A DNA stretch of 64,000 bases, taken from DATMRS01 sp035566015 (GTDB lineage: Bacteria > Pseudomonadota > Alphaproteobacteria > Sphingomonadales > Sphingomonadaceae). The stretch spans positions 186,001 to 250,000 of the forward strand of contig DATMRS010000006.1 of the NCBI GenBank assembly GCA_035566015.1, read 5' to 3'. Positions 25,806 to 34,923 of the stretch are shown here, in pieces. The position numbers and the translations under genes are program-made. The notes below the pieces were generated by a model. That model had not been told where the DNA came from and ran no database searches. It saw nothing but the letters and a program-made list of their open reading frames with translations. Position 1 is the first letter of the stretch. The number at the start of each line of letters is the position of its first letter.

Positions 25806-27358
25806 GCGAACAGGCCGTGCATATACCAGCCGGGGTGTTCCGCCTCGCTGCCGTAGAGGCCGTGGCGGAAGATCCAGAAGCGGCGGCCGCGCACATCCTC
25901 CACGCGATAATAATCGCGCGTCAGGCCCGGCGTGCCGTCATCACGCCGCCACCATTCGGCCGCCAGCCGCTCGGGCCCCTCATAGCGCGTCACCTCATGC
26001 ATCGCGCGGCGCCAGCGGAAGCGATGGGGCGGGCCGTCGGGCACCTCGGCCATCACCTCGATCGACTGCGGAGGATCGAAGAGGTGGAGCGGGCGCAACG
26101 GCGGCTCGCCTGCCTTGGGCCGGGGCCAGGCGACCGGCGCGGCGGCTATCACCGCCGGCAGCGCCAGCGCCGCCTGCTCAGGCACATGCGTGTCGCGCGG
26201 GCGGAAACGGCGGAAGCGCCCCCGCCCCAGCCGCGTGCCCAGCCGATCGAGCAAGGCGGCTAGTTCGCCCTCGGCCAGCGCGCCGCCCTCCAGCCGCAAC
26301 TGGCTGGGCGCGAGCGGCTCGATCACCGGCACGGCGAACCGGATCAGATCGAAGCCGAAGCCGGGATCGAGCGGATCGGCCAGCGCCTCGATCCGCTCGC
26401 GGAACAGGCGCGCCAGCACGGTGGGATCGCGCGTCGGCAGCCCCGTCTCGACCCGTAGGTCGCGCCACGCGCCGTCACTGCGGAACAGCCGCGCCGCGAA
26501 ACGCCGCCCGCCCGCCTCGCGCGCTTCAAGCGCGCGGCCAGCCTCGGCCGACATGTCATCCAGACATGTGAGCACCTGCTCGACCCGTGCGATCGGCTCG
26601 GCGAAACGGCGTTCGACAATTAAAGCGGGAAGCGGACGGCGCGGCACGATGCGGCTATCGCGCATTCCCAACAGCCGGGCGAGCGTCGCCGTCGTCTTCT
26701 CGCCGAATCGCGCGGAGAGCGGCGCGGAGGCGCGCGCGGCGAGATCGCCAATCGTCTTCAACCCCGCGCGGCGCAGGGCAAGAACGGTCTCGCCCGAAAG
26801 GCGCAGCGCCGCGACCGGCAGGCGGCGCAAGGCGGCCTGCTCGTCAGGCGCGGGCACCGTCTGGAAACGCGCGAGCGCCTGCGCCGCCTCGGGCGTCGCC
26901 GCCGGTGCGGGTCGCACGCGCAGGCCGAGATGCGCCGCCAGCGCCTCCCAATCGGCGATCAGCCCCGCCTCGCCGCCAAAGAGATGCGCGCAACCACTGA
27001 TGTCCAGCACCAGCCCGTCGGGCGGATCGAGCGCCACCATCGGCGTATAGCGATCGCAGATGTCGGCGATCCGCTCCAGCAGGCGCAGGTCCGCCTCGGG
27101 ATCATGGTCGACCACGACAAGATCGGGCAGGCGCGCCCGCGCATCGGCGAGCGCAAGACCGGGGGCAAGGCCCAGCGCCTGCGCCGCCGCGTCCACCGCC
27201 GCCAGCCGCATCGCGCCGCGCTGCTTCTCGACGAAGACGGTCGGCGCGTCAGCCGGTGCGGCGGAGGGGCTGCCCCGCGCCCGCCGCAGCCGGTCTGCCG
27301 GCAGGAAGGGGAACCACAAGGCCAGAAAGCACCGGTTCCCGGAAACATAGTCGGTCAC
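25802..27358 (-). CDS. imuB: ImuB, catalytically inactive Y-family polymerase homologue
   Basis: A 518-residue Y-family-like protein that bridges DnaE2 and the beta clamp in damage-induced mutagenesis. The N-terminus RCFLALWFPFLPADRLRR lacks the metal-binding aspartate of the DinB-type start (FLHVDMDAFF), so it is not expected to polymerise. DISGCAHLFGGEAGLIADW is the thumb-side family signature. The GTG at 27358 is chosen because GGAG lies 7 nt upstream; this still overlaps the 3' end of imuA by 110 bp. It overlaps dnaE2 by 4 bp. Confidence 0.92.
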   Translation of the reverse strand: MTDYVSGNRCFLALWFPFLPADRLRRARGSPSAAPADAPTVFVEKQRGAMRLAAVDAAAQALGLAPGLALADARARLPDLVVVDHDPEADLRLLERIADICDRYTPMVALDPPDGLVLDISGCAHLFGGEAGLIADWEALAAHLGLRVRPAPAATPEAAQALARFQTVPAPDEQAALRRLPVAALRLSGETVLALRRAGLKTIGDLAARASAPLSARFGEKTTATLARLLGMRDSRIVPRRPLPALIVERRFAEPIARVEQVLTCLDDMSAEAGRALEAREAGGRRFAARLFRSDGAWRDLRVETGLPTRDPTVLARLFRERIEALADPLDPGFGFDLIRFAVPVIEPLAPSQLRLEGGALAEGELAALLDRLGTRLGRGRFRRFRPRDTHVPEQAALALPAVIAAAPVAWPRPKAGEPPLRPLHLFDPPQSIEVMAEVPDGPPHRFRWRRAMHEVTRYEGPERLAAEWWRRDDGTPGLTRDYYRVEDVRGRRFWIFRHGLYGSEAEHPGWYMHGLFA

Positions 27359-28043
27359 GATCCCACTCCACTCGCCAGCGCAGGCCCCCGATCCCGGCGC
27401 GCTGTCGCAACAAGGCGGCTTCCAGCATGGTGAGCCCCGGCGCATTCGCCTCCAGCGGCACAGACGGCGCGGCGGCGATCGCCCAGCGCGTCTGCGCGGC
27501 GCTGGGCGCAGGCTCCGCTTCGGTGCGGAGCAGGAGCGCGGTCACGCCCGATTTTTCGGCCGCGACCGCCAGCCGCCGGCTCGCCGTCAGGTCCAGGGCG
27601 CGCGGCTTCCGTCCTATTTCGAGCACCACTACCCCGATCTCGCGGCACCGCACCGCCTCCGCCGCCGCACGCAGCAAGGCCAGCGTGTCGGGCAGGACGC
27701 CGAGTATGAGCGCGCCGGGATCGAAACCCAGCTCGGCCAGCCCCGGCATATGGAGCCGCCCGCCGCGCGCCTCGCCCTCCTCGGCGCGCAGCCACAAGAT
27801 CGCACCCTTCCCTTGCATGAGCCGCGTCGCCAACATCAGCGCGAAGCCGGCCGCGCTGCTCGCATCCGCCGCTTCGCCGGCGAAAATCTCGTGCAGCCGC
27901 CCCGCCATCAGCCCGCCGCCAAGCGCCGCGTCGATGCGTGCATGGCCAAGCGCCACCAGCCGGGGCGCCTCCGCCGGCCGCTGCGACTCGATCCTGGCAA
28001 TAGTCCGCCTGAGCGCGGAAAGAGTTTGCAACGACTCGCGCAT
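27249..28043 (-). CDS. imuA: ImuA, RecA-like SOS mutagenesis protein
   Basis: A 264-residue distant RecA homologue of the ImuA/SulA-like family. It shows LGHARIDAALGGGLMAGRLHEIFA, the family core around a degenerate Walker region (no GKT lysine-threonine is seen), and ILWLRAEE as the Walker-B-like strand. The ATG at 28043 gives MRESLQTLSALR and lies 8 bp from a perfect LexA box. The 3' end overlaps imuB by 110 bp, an unusually long overlap. It is the first gene of the SOS operon; ImuA is needed for DnaE2-dependent mutagenesis, but its biochemical role is not fully settled. Confidence 0.9.
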   Translation of the reverse strand: MRESLQTLSALRRTIARIESQRPAEAPRLVALGHARIDAALGGGLMAGRLHEIFAGEAADASSAAGFALMLATRLMQGKGAILWLRAEEGEARGGRLHMPGLAELGFDPGALILGVLPDTLALLRAAAEAVRCREIGVVVLEIGRKPRALDLTASRRLAVAAEKSGVTALLLRTEAEPAPSAAQTRWAIAAAPSVPLEANAPGLTMLEAALLRQRAGIGGLRWRVEWDRDRLCFREPVLSGLVVPLPAGRPAAAGAGQPLRRTG

Positions 28044-28051
28044 GTTTGAAT

Positions 28052-28066
28052 GTTCCTGATATGTTC
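28052..28066. promoter_or_regulatory. LexA (SOS) box of imuA-imuB-dnaE2
   Basis: The sequence GTTCctgatatGTTC is an exact match to the alphaproteobacterial LexA operator GTTC-N7-GTTC. It sits 8 bp before the imuA start codon, so bound LexA would block initiation or early elongation. This predicts that the mutagenesis cassette is induced by DNA damage. Confidence 0.9.
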
Positions 28067-28153
28067 TATTTTTCTCCACGTCGCGAAAGAGTCAAGAGCC
28101 AGCGTGTAGGAAAAAGCCGTTCCCGGGCGTTTTGAGGGGCGGCTTGTCGTTTA

Positions 28154-28167
28154 TGTCAATTTTGACA
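28154..28167. promoter_or_regulatory. Operator-like inverted repeat overlapping a -35 hexamer
   Basis: TGTCAA and TTGACA are separated by 2 bp and form a 14-bp inverted repeat about 90 bp upstream of the efflux adaptor start. The right arm is identical to the consensus sigma-70 -35 hexamer, so a repressor bound here would directly occlude RNA polymerase. No regulator gene is adjacent, so the binding protein would be encoded elsewhere. The -10 element is not clear. Confidence 0.4.
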
Positions 28168-28258
28168 CACCTGAACATATTGTAAGTGTTAAGGGCCCCG
28201 CGGCGGAGCGGCCGGAGCGCCTCCCTCGAACCAGCCGCAAGCGAAAGGTCGCGCATAT

Positions 28259-29455
28259 ATGAAAACAGAGTGGGCTGCGCCGGATCGGCGTGACGACTCT
28301 CCGATCCGGCGTCCTGCCCACGCAAGCCAGTGGGGCCTGCCCTTCTGCGTGCTTGCTTTCTTCCTTGCGCTCACTGGCTGCCAGAGTGGCGAAAAGCCGA
28401 AGCAGAAAGCCCCCGAGGTCGGCATCTTCACGGTGAAGCCCGAAGCGGTGACGCTCACCACCGAGCTGGCGGGCCGCACGAATCCGTCCGAAGTCTCCGA
28501 GGTCCGTCCCCAGGTTTCGGGCATCATCACCGAACGGCTGTTCAAGGAAGGCTCGTTCGTGAAGGCCGGCCAGCCGCTCTACCGGATCAATCCCGTGCTC
28601 TATGAGGCCGCGGCCAATCAGGCCAAGGCCAATATCGCCACGGCGCAGGCCACGCTTGCGGCCAACAAGCAGAAGGCGGAACGTTACGCCCAGCTCATCA
28701 AGATCGAGGGCGTCAGCCAGCAGGAGGTGGACGACGCCCGCGCCGCCTATCGCCAGTCGCTCGCCGAGGTGGAGGCCAATCGCGCGGCGTTCGCCGCGGC
28801 AGAGACCAATCTTGCCTATACCACCGTCACCGCGCCGATCTCGGGCCGGGTCGGCCGATCGAGCGTGACCAAGGGCGCACTGGTGACGGCCAGCCAGGCC
28901 GATCCGCTGGCCAAGATCCAGAAGCTCGACCCCATCTATGTCGACCTCACCCAGTCGGGCGACGATTACCTGGCGTTGCGCCGCGCGCTTTCCAGCGGGG
29001 GCGTCGCGCCCTCCTCGGCCGAGGTGCGGCTGCGCTTCAACGACGGGACATCCTACCCGCAGACGGGCCGGCTCGCCTTCGCCGATATCGATGTCGACGA
29101 GACGACCGGCACGGTGACGCTGCGCGCGACCTTCCCCAACCCGCAGGACATGCTGCTGCCCGGCATGTATGTGCGCGCGATCGTCACGCAGGGCATCAAG
29201 CGTGAGGCAATGCTGGTGCCGCAAGGCGGCGTCACCCGCGATCCGACGGGCAACGCGACCGCACTCGTCGTCGGCAAGGGCAATCGTGTCGAGCAGAGGG
29301 CGTTGACGCTCGGCCGCGCGATCGGCAATCGCTGGCTGGTGACGGGAGGATTGAAGGCGGGGGATCGCCTGATCGTCGATGGTTTGCAGAATATCCGGGT
29401 CGGCATGACGGTGAAGCCCGTCGCCGCATCGCCCACCGCGATCAATCCGCGCTGA
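28259..29455 (+). CDS. RND efflux periplasmic adaptor (membrane fusion protein)
   Basis: A 398-residue AcrA/MexA-type adaptor. The lipobox LALTGC near residue 41 predicts a lipoprotein anchored in the inner membrane after a long N-terminal region. The barrel-sandwich hybrid strands (EVRPQVSGIITERLFKEGSFVKAG, in parts), the alpha-hairpin rich in Ala/Gln/Glu (residues ~115-180) and GMYVRAIVTQG with PQGGVTRDPTGNATALVV in the beta-barrel and membrane-proximal domains are typical of the HAE1 family. It is the first gene of a three-gene operon with the pump 1 bp downstream and the channel after that. Confidence 0.94.
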   Translation: MKTEWAAPDRRDDSPIRRPAHASQWGLPFCVLAFFLALTGCQSGEKPKQKAPEVGIFTVKPEAVTLTTELAGRTNPSEVSEVRPQVSGIITERLFKEGSFVKAGQPLYRINPVLYEAAANQAKANIATAQATLAANKQKAERYAQLIKIEGVSQQEVDDARAAYRQSLAEVEANRAAFAAAETNLAYTTVTAPISGRVGRSSVTKGALVTASQADPLAKIQKLDPIYVDLTQSGDDYLALRRALSSGGVAPSSAEVRLRFNDGTSYPQTGRLAFADIDVDETTGTVTLRATFPNPQDMLLPGMYVRAIVTQGIKREAMLVPQGGVTRDPTGNATALVVGKGNRVEQRALTLGRAIGNRWLVTGGLKAGDRLIVDGLQNIRVGMTVKPVAASPTAINPR

Positions 29456-29456
29456 G

Positions 29457-32400
29457 ATGCTGCCCCGCTACTTCATAGAAAGACCGATCTTCGCCTGGGT
29501 GCTGGCCATCATGGTGATGGCGCTCGGCACCATCGCCGTCTTCACCCTGCCCGTCGCGCAATATCCCGATATCGCGCCGCCGACGATCAACGTTCGCGCC
29601 AATTATAACGGCGCTTCGGCCAAGACGGTCGAGGACAGCGTCACCCAGATACTCGAGCAGCAGCTCAGCGGTATCGACAATATGCTCTATTTCTCCTCGA
29701 CGAGCAGCTCGTCGGGGCAGGCGCGGATCACGATCACCTTCGCCAAGGGCACCAACCCCGACACCGCGCAGGTACAGGTGCAGGACCGCGTCAACCAGGC
29801 GCTGAGCCGGATGCCGCAGGAAGTGCAGCAGCAGGGCATCACCGTCCGCAAGAGCAATGTCGACCAATTGATGGTGATCGCCGTCTATGACGAGACTGAT
29901 CAGCGCTCGACCGTCGACATATCCGACTATCTGGTCAGCAATATCCAGGACCCGGTCAGCCGCGTGAACGGCGTGGGCGAGTTCAATGTGTTCGGCGCGC
30001 AATATGCCATCCGCATCTGGCTCGATCCGCACAAGCTGAACGCCTATCAGCTCATGCCGTCGGACGTCGAAAAGGCCGTCCAGGCGCAGAATACGCAGGT
30101 GACGGCGGGCGAGTTGGGCGAGTTGCCGGCGGCAGAGGGCCAGGCGCTCACGGCGACGGTGACGGCGTTGTCGCGCCTCCAGACGCCCGAACAGTTCGAG
30201 AATATCATTCTCAAGACCCAGCCCGACGGCTCATCGGTCCGCGTCCGCGATGTCGCGCGGGTGGAGATGGGCTCCGAAAGCTACACCACCAGCACGCAAT
30301 TCAACGGCCATCCCGCAACCGGCATCTCCGTCCAGCTCGCCCCCGGCGCCAACGCGCTCCAGACCGCCGAGAACGTCCGCGCCACGGTGGACAAGCTGGC
30401 GAAGAATTTCCCGCATGGCCTGAAGGTCGCCTACCCGCGCGACATGACGCCCTTCGTCAAGATTTCCGTGACCGAAGTGGTGAAGACGCTGATCGAGGCG
30501 ATCATCCTCGTCGTCGCGGTGATGTTCCTGTTCCTGCAAAGCTGGCGCGCGACGCTGATCCCCGCGATCGCGGTGCCGGTGGTGCTGCTCGGCACGTTCG
30601 GCGTGATCGCCATCGCCGGTTTCTCGATCAATACGCTCACCCTGTTCGGCATGGTGCTCGCCATTGGCCTGCTCGTCGACGACGCGATCGTCGTGGTCGA
30701 GAATGTCGAACGGGTGATGCATGAGGAGAAACTCGACGCGAAGGCCGCGACGATCCGATCGATGGGCGAGATCAGCGGCGCGCTGATCGGCATTGCGCTG
30801 GTGCTGGGCGCGGTGTTCGTGCCGATGGCCTTCTTCGGCGGCTCGACCGGCGTCATCTACAAGCAGTTCTCGATCACGATCGCGGCGGCGATGGCTCTGT
30901 CGGTGCTCGTCGCGCTGACCTTGTCGCCAGCGCTCTGCGCGACGTTCCTGAAGCCGATCGACCATGACAGCCATGGCCGCTTCTTCCACTGGTTCAACAC
31001 CAATTTCGAAAAGGCGCAGGAGCGGTATCGCGCGAGGCTGACCAAGGTGATCGAGCGGCCGCGGCGGTGGCTGTTCGGCTTCGCCGTCGTCATCGCGCTC
31101 GTGGCGATCCTCTTCCATTTCATGCCGACCAGCTTCCTGCCGCAGGAGGATCAGGGCCAGATATCGATCCAGTTCACCTTGCCTTCGGGCGCGCCGCAGT
31201 CCCGCACGCTCGAGGTCGGCGATCAGATCGCGCGCTATTTCCGCGAGAAGGAGAAGGATACGGTCGACGGCGTCTTCCTGGTGTTCGGCAACAGCCAGGC
31301 CGGCAGCGGCCAGAATGCCGGCCAGGGCTTCGTCCAGCTCAAGCCATGGGACGAGCGCCACGGCGCGGCAAACAGTGCGGCCGGCATCATCGCGCGCGCG
31401 AACAAGGCGTTTCGGGGGCTGCGCACGGCCAAGGTGAACTTTCTCTCGCCCGCGCCGATCCGGGGCCTCGGCCAGACCGGCGGCTTCGATTTCTGGCTAC
31501 AGGACGCAAGTTCCGAAGGGCGCGAGAAGCTGATCGCAACACAGAAAAAATTGCTCGCCGATGCCGCCGACAATCCCAAGCTCTCCTCGGTGCGCATCAA
31601 CAGCCTTGAGGACAAGCCCGAACTTCATATCGAAATCGACCAGGCGAAGGCGAGCGCGCTCGGCCTCGCCCAAGCCGACATCAATTCCACCTTGTCGAGC
31701 GCATGGGGCGGCAATTACATCAACGATTTCATCGATCGCGGGCGGGTGAAGCGCGTCTACATGCAGGGTGACGCGCCCTATCGCTCCGCACCCGAGGATA
31801 TCGACAACTGGTTCGTGCGGGGATCGAGCGGCAATATGGCGCCCTTCTCGGCCTTTGCCGAGGCGACATGGCGGATGGGGCCGCAGGTGCTGCAGCGCTT
31901 CAACGGCCTGTCAGCGATAGAGATACAGGGCTCCGGCGCGGGGCGCACCAGTTCCGGCACCGCGATGGAGGAGATGGCGAAGCTCGCGGCGAATTATCCG
32001 GCCTACAGCATCGCCTGGAGCGGCCTTTCCTATCAGGAGCAACTCTCCTCGGGCCAAGCGCCGCTGCTCTACGCCGCGTCGATCTTCTTCATCTTCCTGT
32101 GCCTCGCGGCGCTTTACGAAAGCTGGTCGATCCCGACGGCGGTGATGCTGGTGATCCCGCTCGGCGTGATCGGCGCGCTGCTCGCGGCGACGCTGCGTGG
32201 GCTGAACAACGACATCTTCTTCCAGGTGGGGCTGCTCACCACGATCGGTCTTTCGGCCAAGAATGCGATCCTGATCGTCGAGTTCGCCGAAACCGAACGG
32301 CGCGCGGGCAAATCGCCGCGCGAGGCCGCGATCGAGGGCGCACGTATCCGCCTGCGCCCGATCCTGATGACCTCGCTTGCCTTCATCGCCGGCGTGATGC

Positions 32401-32576
32401 CGCTGGTGATCTCGGCCGGCGCGGGCGCGGCGAGCCGACACGATATCGGCACCGGCGTCGTCGGCGGCATGATCTCGGCGACGATACTCGCCATCTTCTT
32501 CGTGCCGCTCTTCTTCGTGCTGGTGAACCGGATACTCGGCCGCGGCGTCAAGCACGCGCCCGCCGGGGAGAATTGA
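29457..32576 (+). CDS. RND multidrug efflux pump, HAE1 family (AcrB/MexB-like)
   Basis: A 1039-residue inner-membrane pump of the expected length, with 12 transmembrane segments and two large periplasmic loops. It begins LPRYFIERPIFAWVLAIMVM. TM4 shows IGLLVDDAIVVVENVER, carrying the Asp pair of the proton relay. The TM10 lysine is in GLSAKNAILIVEFAE. It would extrude hydrophobic or amphiphilic compounds using the proton gradient, working with the adaptor upstream and the channel downstream. The start lies 1 bp after the adaptor's stop, and the channel ATG follows its stop directly, so the three are one transcript. Confidence 0.96.
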   Translation: MLPRYFIERPIFAWVLAIMVMALGTIAVFTLPVAQYPDIAPPTINVRANYNGASAKTVEDSVTQILEQQLSGIDNMLYFSSTSSSSGQARITITFAKGTNPDTAQVQVQDRVNQALSRMPQEVQQQGITVRKSNVDQLMVIAVYDETDQRSTVDISDYLVSNIQDPVSRVNGVGEFNVFGAQYAIRIWLDPHKLNAYQLMPSDVEKAVQAQNTQVTAGELGELPAAEGQALTATVTALSRLQTPEQFENIILKTQPDGSSVRVRDVARVEMGSESYTTSTQFNGHPATGISVQLAPGANALQTAENVRATVDKLAKNFPHGLKVAYPRDMTPFVKISVTEVVKTLIEAIILVVAVMFLFLQSWRATLIPAIAVPVVLLGTFGVIAIAGFSINTLTLFGMVLAIGLLVDDAIVVVENVERVMHEEKLDAKAATIRSMGEISGALIGIALVLGAVFVPMAFFGGSTGVIYKQFSITIAAAMALSVLVALTLSPALCATFLKPIDHDSHGRFFHWFNTNFEKAQERYRARLTKVIERPRRWLFGFAVVIALVAILFHFMPTSFLPQEDQGQISIQFTLPSGAPQSRTLEVGDQIARYFREKEKDTVDGVFLVFGNSQAGSGQNAGQGFVQLKPWDERHGAANSAAGIIARANKAFRGLRTAKVNFLSPAPIRGLGQTGGFDFWLQDASSEGREKLIATQKKLLADAADNPKLSSVRINSLEDKPELHIEIDQAKASALGLAQADINSTLSSAWGGNYINDFIDRGRVKRVYMQGDAPYRSAPEDIDNWFVRGSSGNMAPFSAFAEATWRMGPQVLQRFNGLSAIEIQGSGAGRTSSGTAMEEMAKLAANYPAYSIAWSGLSYQEQLSSGQAPLLYAASIFFIFLCLAALYESWSIPTAVMLVIPLGVIGALLAATLRGLNNDIFFQVGLLTTIGLSAKNAILIVEFAETERRAGKSPREAAIEGARIRLRPILMTSLAFIAGVMPLVISAGAGAASRHDIGTGVVGGMISATILAIFFVPLFFVLVNRILGRGVKHAPAGEN

Positions 32577-32577
32577 G

Positions 32578-33969
32578 ATGCCTCGCCCCAGCCGCCTAGC
32601 TGTCCTCCTGCCGCTGCTGCTCGGCGGCTGCGACCTTGCGCCGCATTATACCCGGCCGCAGGCGCCGATTCCCCCTGCCCTGCCGCACGCCGAGGGCAGG
32701 GCGGCCGCCAATCCCGCCGACATAGGCTGGCAGGATTTCTTCACCGATCCGAAGTTGCGGCAGGTGATCGCGCGCGCGCTCGACAATAATCGTGATCTGC
32801 GCGTCGCCGTCGCCAATGTGGCCAGGGCACGCGCCGAATATCGGATCCAGCGGGCGGACCAGTTTCCCGCCCTCTCGGCCAATGCCGGCGCCACCTTCCA
32901 ACGGCGCAGCGCCAGTACGCCCAACAATAACGGCGGCAGCGATCGCACCACCGAACAATATAGCGCCGGCATCGGCCTTTCGGCGTTCGAGATCGATCTG
33001 TTCGGCCGATTGCGCAACCTCAGCAAGGCGGCGTTCGAGCAGTATCTGGCGACCGACGAGGCGCGCAAGACCGCGCAGATCAGCCTGATCGCCGAAGTGG
33101 CAAGCGCCTATCTCACGCTCGCGGCCGATCGGGATCATCTCAGGATCGCGCAGGAAACGCTCGCCGCGCAACAGAAGATGCTCGATCTGACGCAGGCGCG
33201 GCAACGCCTGGGCGTCGCCTCGGGCCTCGACACGCGGCAGGCGCGGACGAGCTACGAACAGGCGCGCGCCGACATCGCCGCCTTCACCACCGATGTCGAG
33301 CAGGACAGGAACGCGCTGAACCTGCTCGTCGGCGCGGTGGTCGCCGACGAACTGCTGCCCGCGCAACTGACGCCCGCGACGCGGAGCGCGCTGCCTGTGG
33401 GGCTCGACTCGGCGATCCTGCTCAACCGCCCCGACGTGCGCAGCGCCGAACATCTGCTGATCGCACAGAATGCAAATATCGGCGCAGCGCGGGCCGCCTT
33501 TTTCCCGACCATCTCCCTGACCGCCGCGCTCGGCACCGCCAGCGGCGGCCTCTCCAACCTGTTCGGCGCGGGCACGGGCACATGGTCCTTCAACCCCTCG
33601 ATCGTCCAGCCGATCTTCAATGCCGGCGCGATACGGGGGGGCGTGCGATCGGCCGAGGCGGCGCGCAACGCGGCGCTCGCCACCTATGAAAAGGCGATCC
33701 AGACTGCCTTCCGCGAAGTCGCCGACGCGCTTGCGCGGCGCGCCACGATCGACGAGCAGGTGGACGCGCAGCGCGCGCTGGCGAAAGCGGCGGCGGAAAG
33801 CCTCACCATCGCCGAAGGGCGCTACCGTCTCGGCACCGACAGCTATCTCACCACGCTGACTGCGCAGCAGACCCTCTATGGCGCACGGCAGAACGTCGTC
33901 GCGGTCGAATTGGCGGCAAACGCCAATATGGTAGAACTGTACCGCGCCATCGGGGGCGGGCTGCGATAG
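32578..33969 (+). CDS. Outer-membrane efflux lipoprotein, NodT/OprM family
   Basis: A 463-residue TolC-superfamily channel. The signal peptide ends in the lipobox LLLGGCDLAPHYTRP, followed by the family signature Y-x-RP. Two OEP repeats follow, with long helices rich in Ala, Gln and Arg such as AQISLIAEVASAYLTLAAD and FREVADALARRATIDEQVDAQRAL. It would connect to the adaptor to export drugs to the exterior. The ATG follows the pump stop immediately, with GGGGAG inside the end of the pump gene as its ribosome-binding site. It converges with the NmrA-type gene (4-bp gap). Confidence 0.95.
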   Translation: MPRPSRLAVLLPLLLGGCDLAPHYTRPQAPIPPALPHAEGRAAANPADIGWQDFFTDPKLRQVIARALDNNRDLRVAVANVARARAEYRIQRADQFPALSANAGATFQRRSASTPNNNGGSDRTTEQYSAGIGLSAFEIDLFGRLRNLSKAAFEQYLATDEARKTAQISLIAEVASAYLTLAADRDHLRIAQETLAAQQKMLDLTQARQRLGVASGLDTRQARTSYEQARADIAAFTTDVEQDRNALNLLVGAVVADELLPAQLTPATRSALPVGLDSAILLNRPDVRSAEHLLIAQNANIGAARAAFFPTISLTAALGTASGGLSNLFGAGTGTWSFNPSIVQPIFNAGAIRGGVRSAEAARNAALATYEKAIQTAFREVADALARRATIDEQVDAQRALAKAAAESLTIAEGRYRLGTDSYLTTLTAQQTLYGARQNVVAVELAANANMVELYRAIGGGLR

Positions 33970-33973
33970 CCCG

Positions 33974-34882
33974 TCAGACGGGCCAGGTGTCCCGATAGGC
34001 GAGCATTACCTCGCGCAGCGGCTTGGGCTTCCGGCCGGTGATCCGCTCGACATGATCGGTCAACTTGTTGAAAAAGCCCTCGCGGATCGATTGGCCGAAC
34101 GTCACCATATCGTCGCTGCTCCACGGAATCGGGCCATCGGGTACGTCGTCGGACGCGACGCGCGGAATGCCGAGCGAATCGAAATGGGCAAACATCTGCT
34201 CGTCATCCACCGGGATGACGTCGATCGGCTTGCCCGTGATCTCGCTCGCGATCGCCATCGCCTTGGGGAACGTCAGCAATTCCGGCCCGGTAATATCGTA
34301 GGTCTGGTTTTCATGCCCGTCCTGCGAGAGGACGCCCGCCGCGCAGGCAACGCAATCGTCGCGCGAGACGAAGGCGATCTGCCCGTCATGGGCGTTGTCC
34401 GGCAAGCGGCCATTCGCCAGAGCGCCGGGCGTCACCGCGCCGGCGATCGCCTCGGCATATTGGCTGTCGCGCAGGAAGGTCCACGCCGCGCCCGATGCTT
34501 CGATCAGTTCCTCGGTGGCGCGGTGATCGCGCTTCACCAGCGCCGGATTGGCGGCCTCGGCCGCGCCGATGATCGACGTGTAGACGATATGGCGCACCCC
34601 GGCCGCCACCGCGCGATCGATAGCATTCTTGTGCTGGCCGACACGGCTGCCGACGCGCGCCGTGCTGATCAGCAGCATCTTCGTGCCGCCGGCGAACGCC
34701 TCATCTAGCGTCTCGGGCCGGTCGAAATCGGCGAAACGGACCTTGGCGCCCCGTGCTGCGAGATCGCCGAGTTTCGCGGGCGTGCGCGAGGTGAGGATAA
34801 GCTGGTTGGCAGGTACAAGCTCCATCAACCGCTCGGCCGCGGCCCGTCCGAACGCGCCCGAAGCGCCGGTCACGATAATCAT
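33974..34882 (-). CDS. NmrA/QorB-like NAD(P)-binding oxidoreductase (atypical SDR)
   Basis: A 302-residue atypical short-chain dehydrogenase. The N-terminal motif IIVTGASGAFGRAAAERL is a TGxxGxxG Rossmann loop, and GVRHIVYTSIIGA and FLRDSQYAE are shared with the QorB/NmrA branch. It lacks the YxxxK catalytic pair of classical SDRs. It could reduce quinones with NADPH or act as a redox sensor. It is followed upstream by a classical SDR gene on the same strand (41 bp away), so the two may be co-transcribed. Substrate unknown. Confidence 0.87.
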   Translation of the reverse strand: MIIVTGASGAFGRAAAERLMELVPANQLILTSRTPAKLGDLAARGAKVRFADFDRPETLDEAFAGGTKMLLISTARVGSRVGQHKNAIDRAVAAGVRHIVYTSIIGAAEAANPALVKRDHRATEELIEASGAAWTFLRDSQYAEAIAGAVTPGALANGRLPDNAHDGQIAFVSRDDCVACAAGVLSQDGHENQTYDITGPELLTFPKAMAIASEITGKPIDVIPVDDEQMFAHFDSLGIPRVASDDVPDGPIPWSSDDMVTFGQSIREGFFNKLTDHVERITGRKPKPLREVMLAYRDTWPV

Positions 34883-34923
34883 GGTCCCTCTCCCGATTTT
34901 TCAGAGCACCCCGGGGTGCGATA

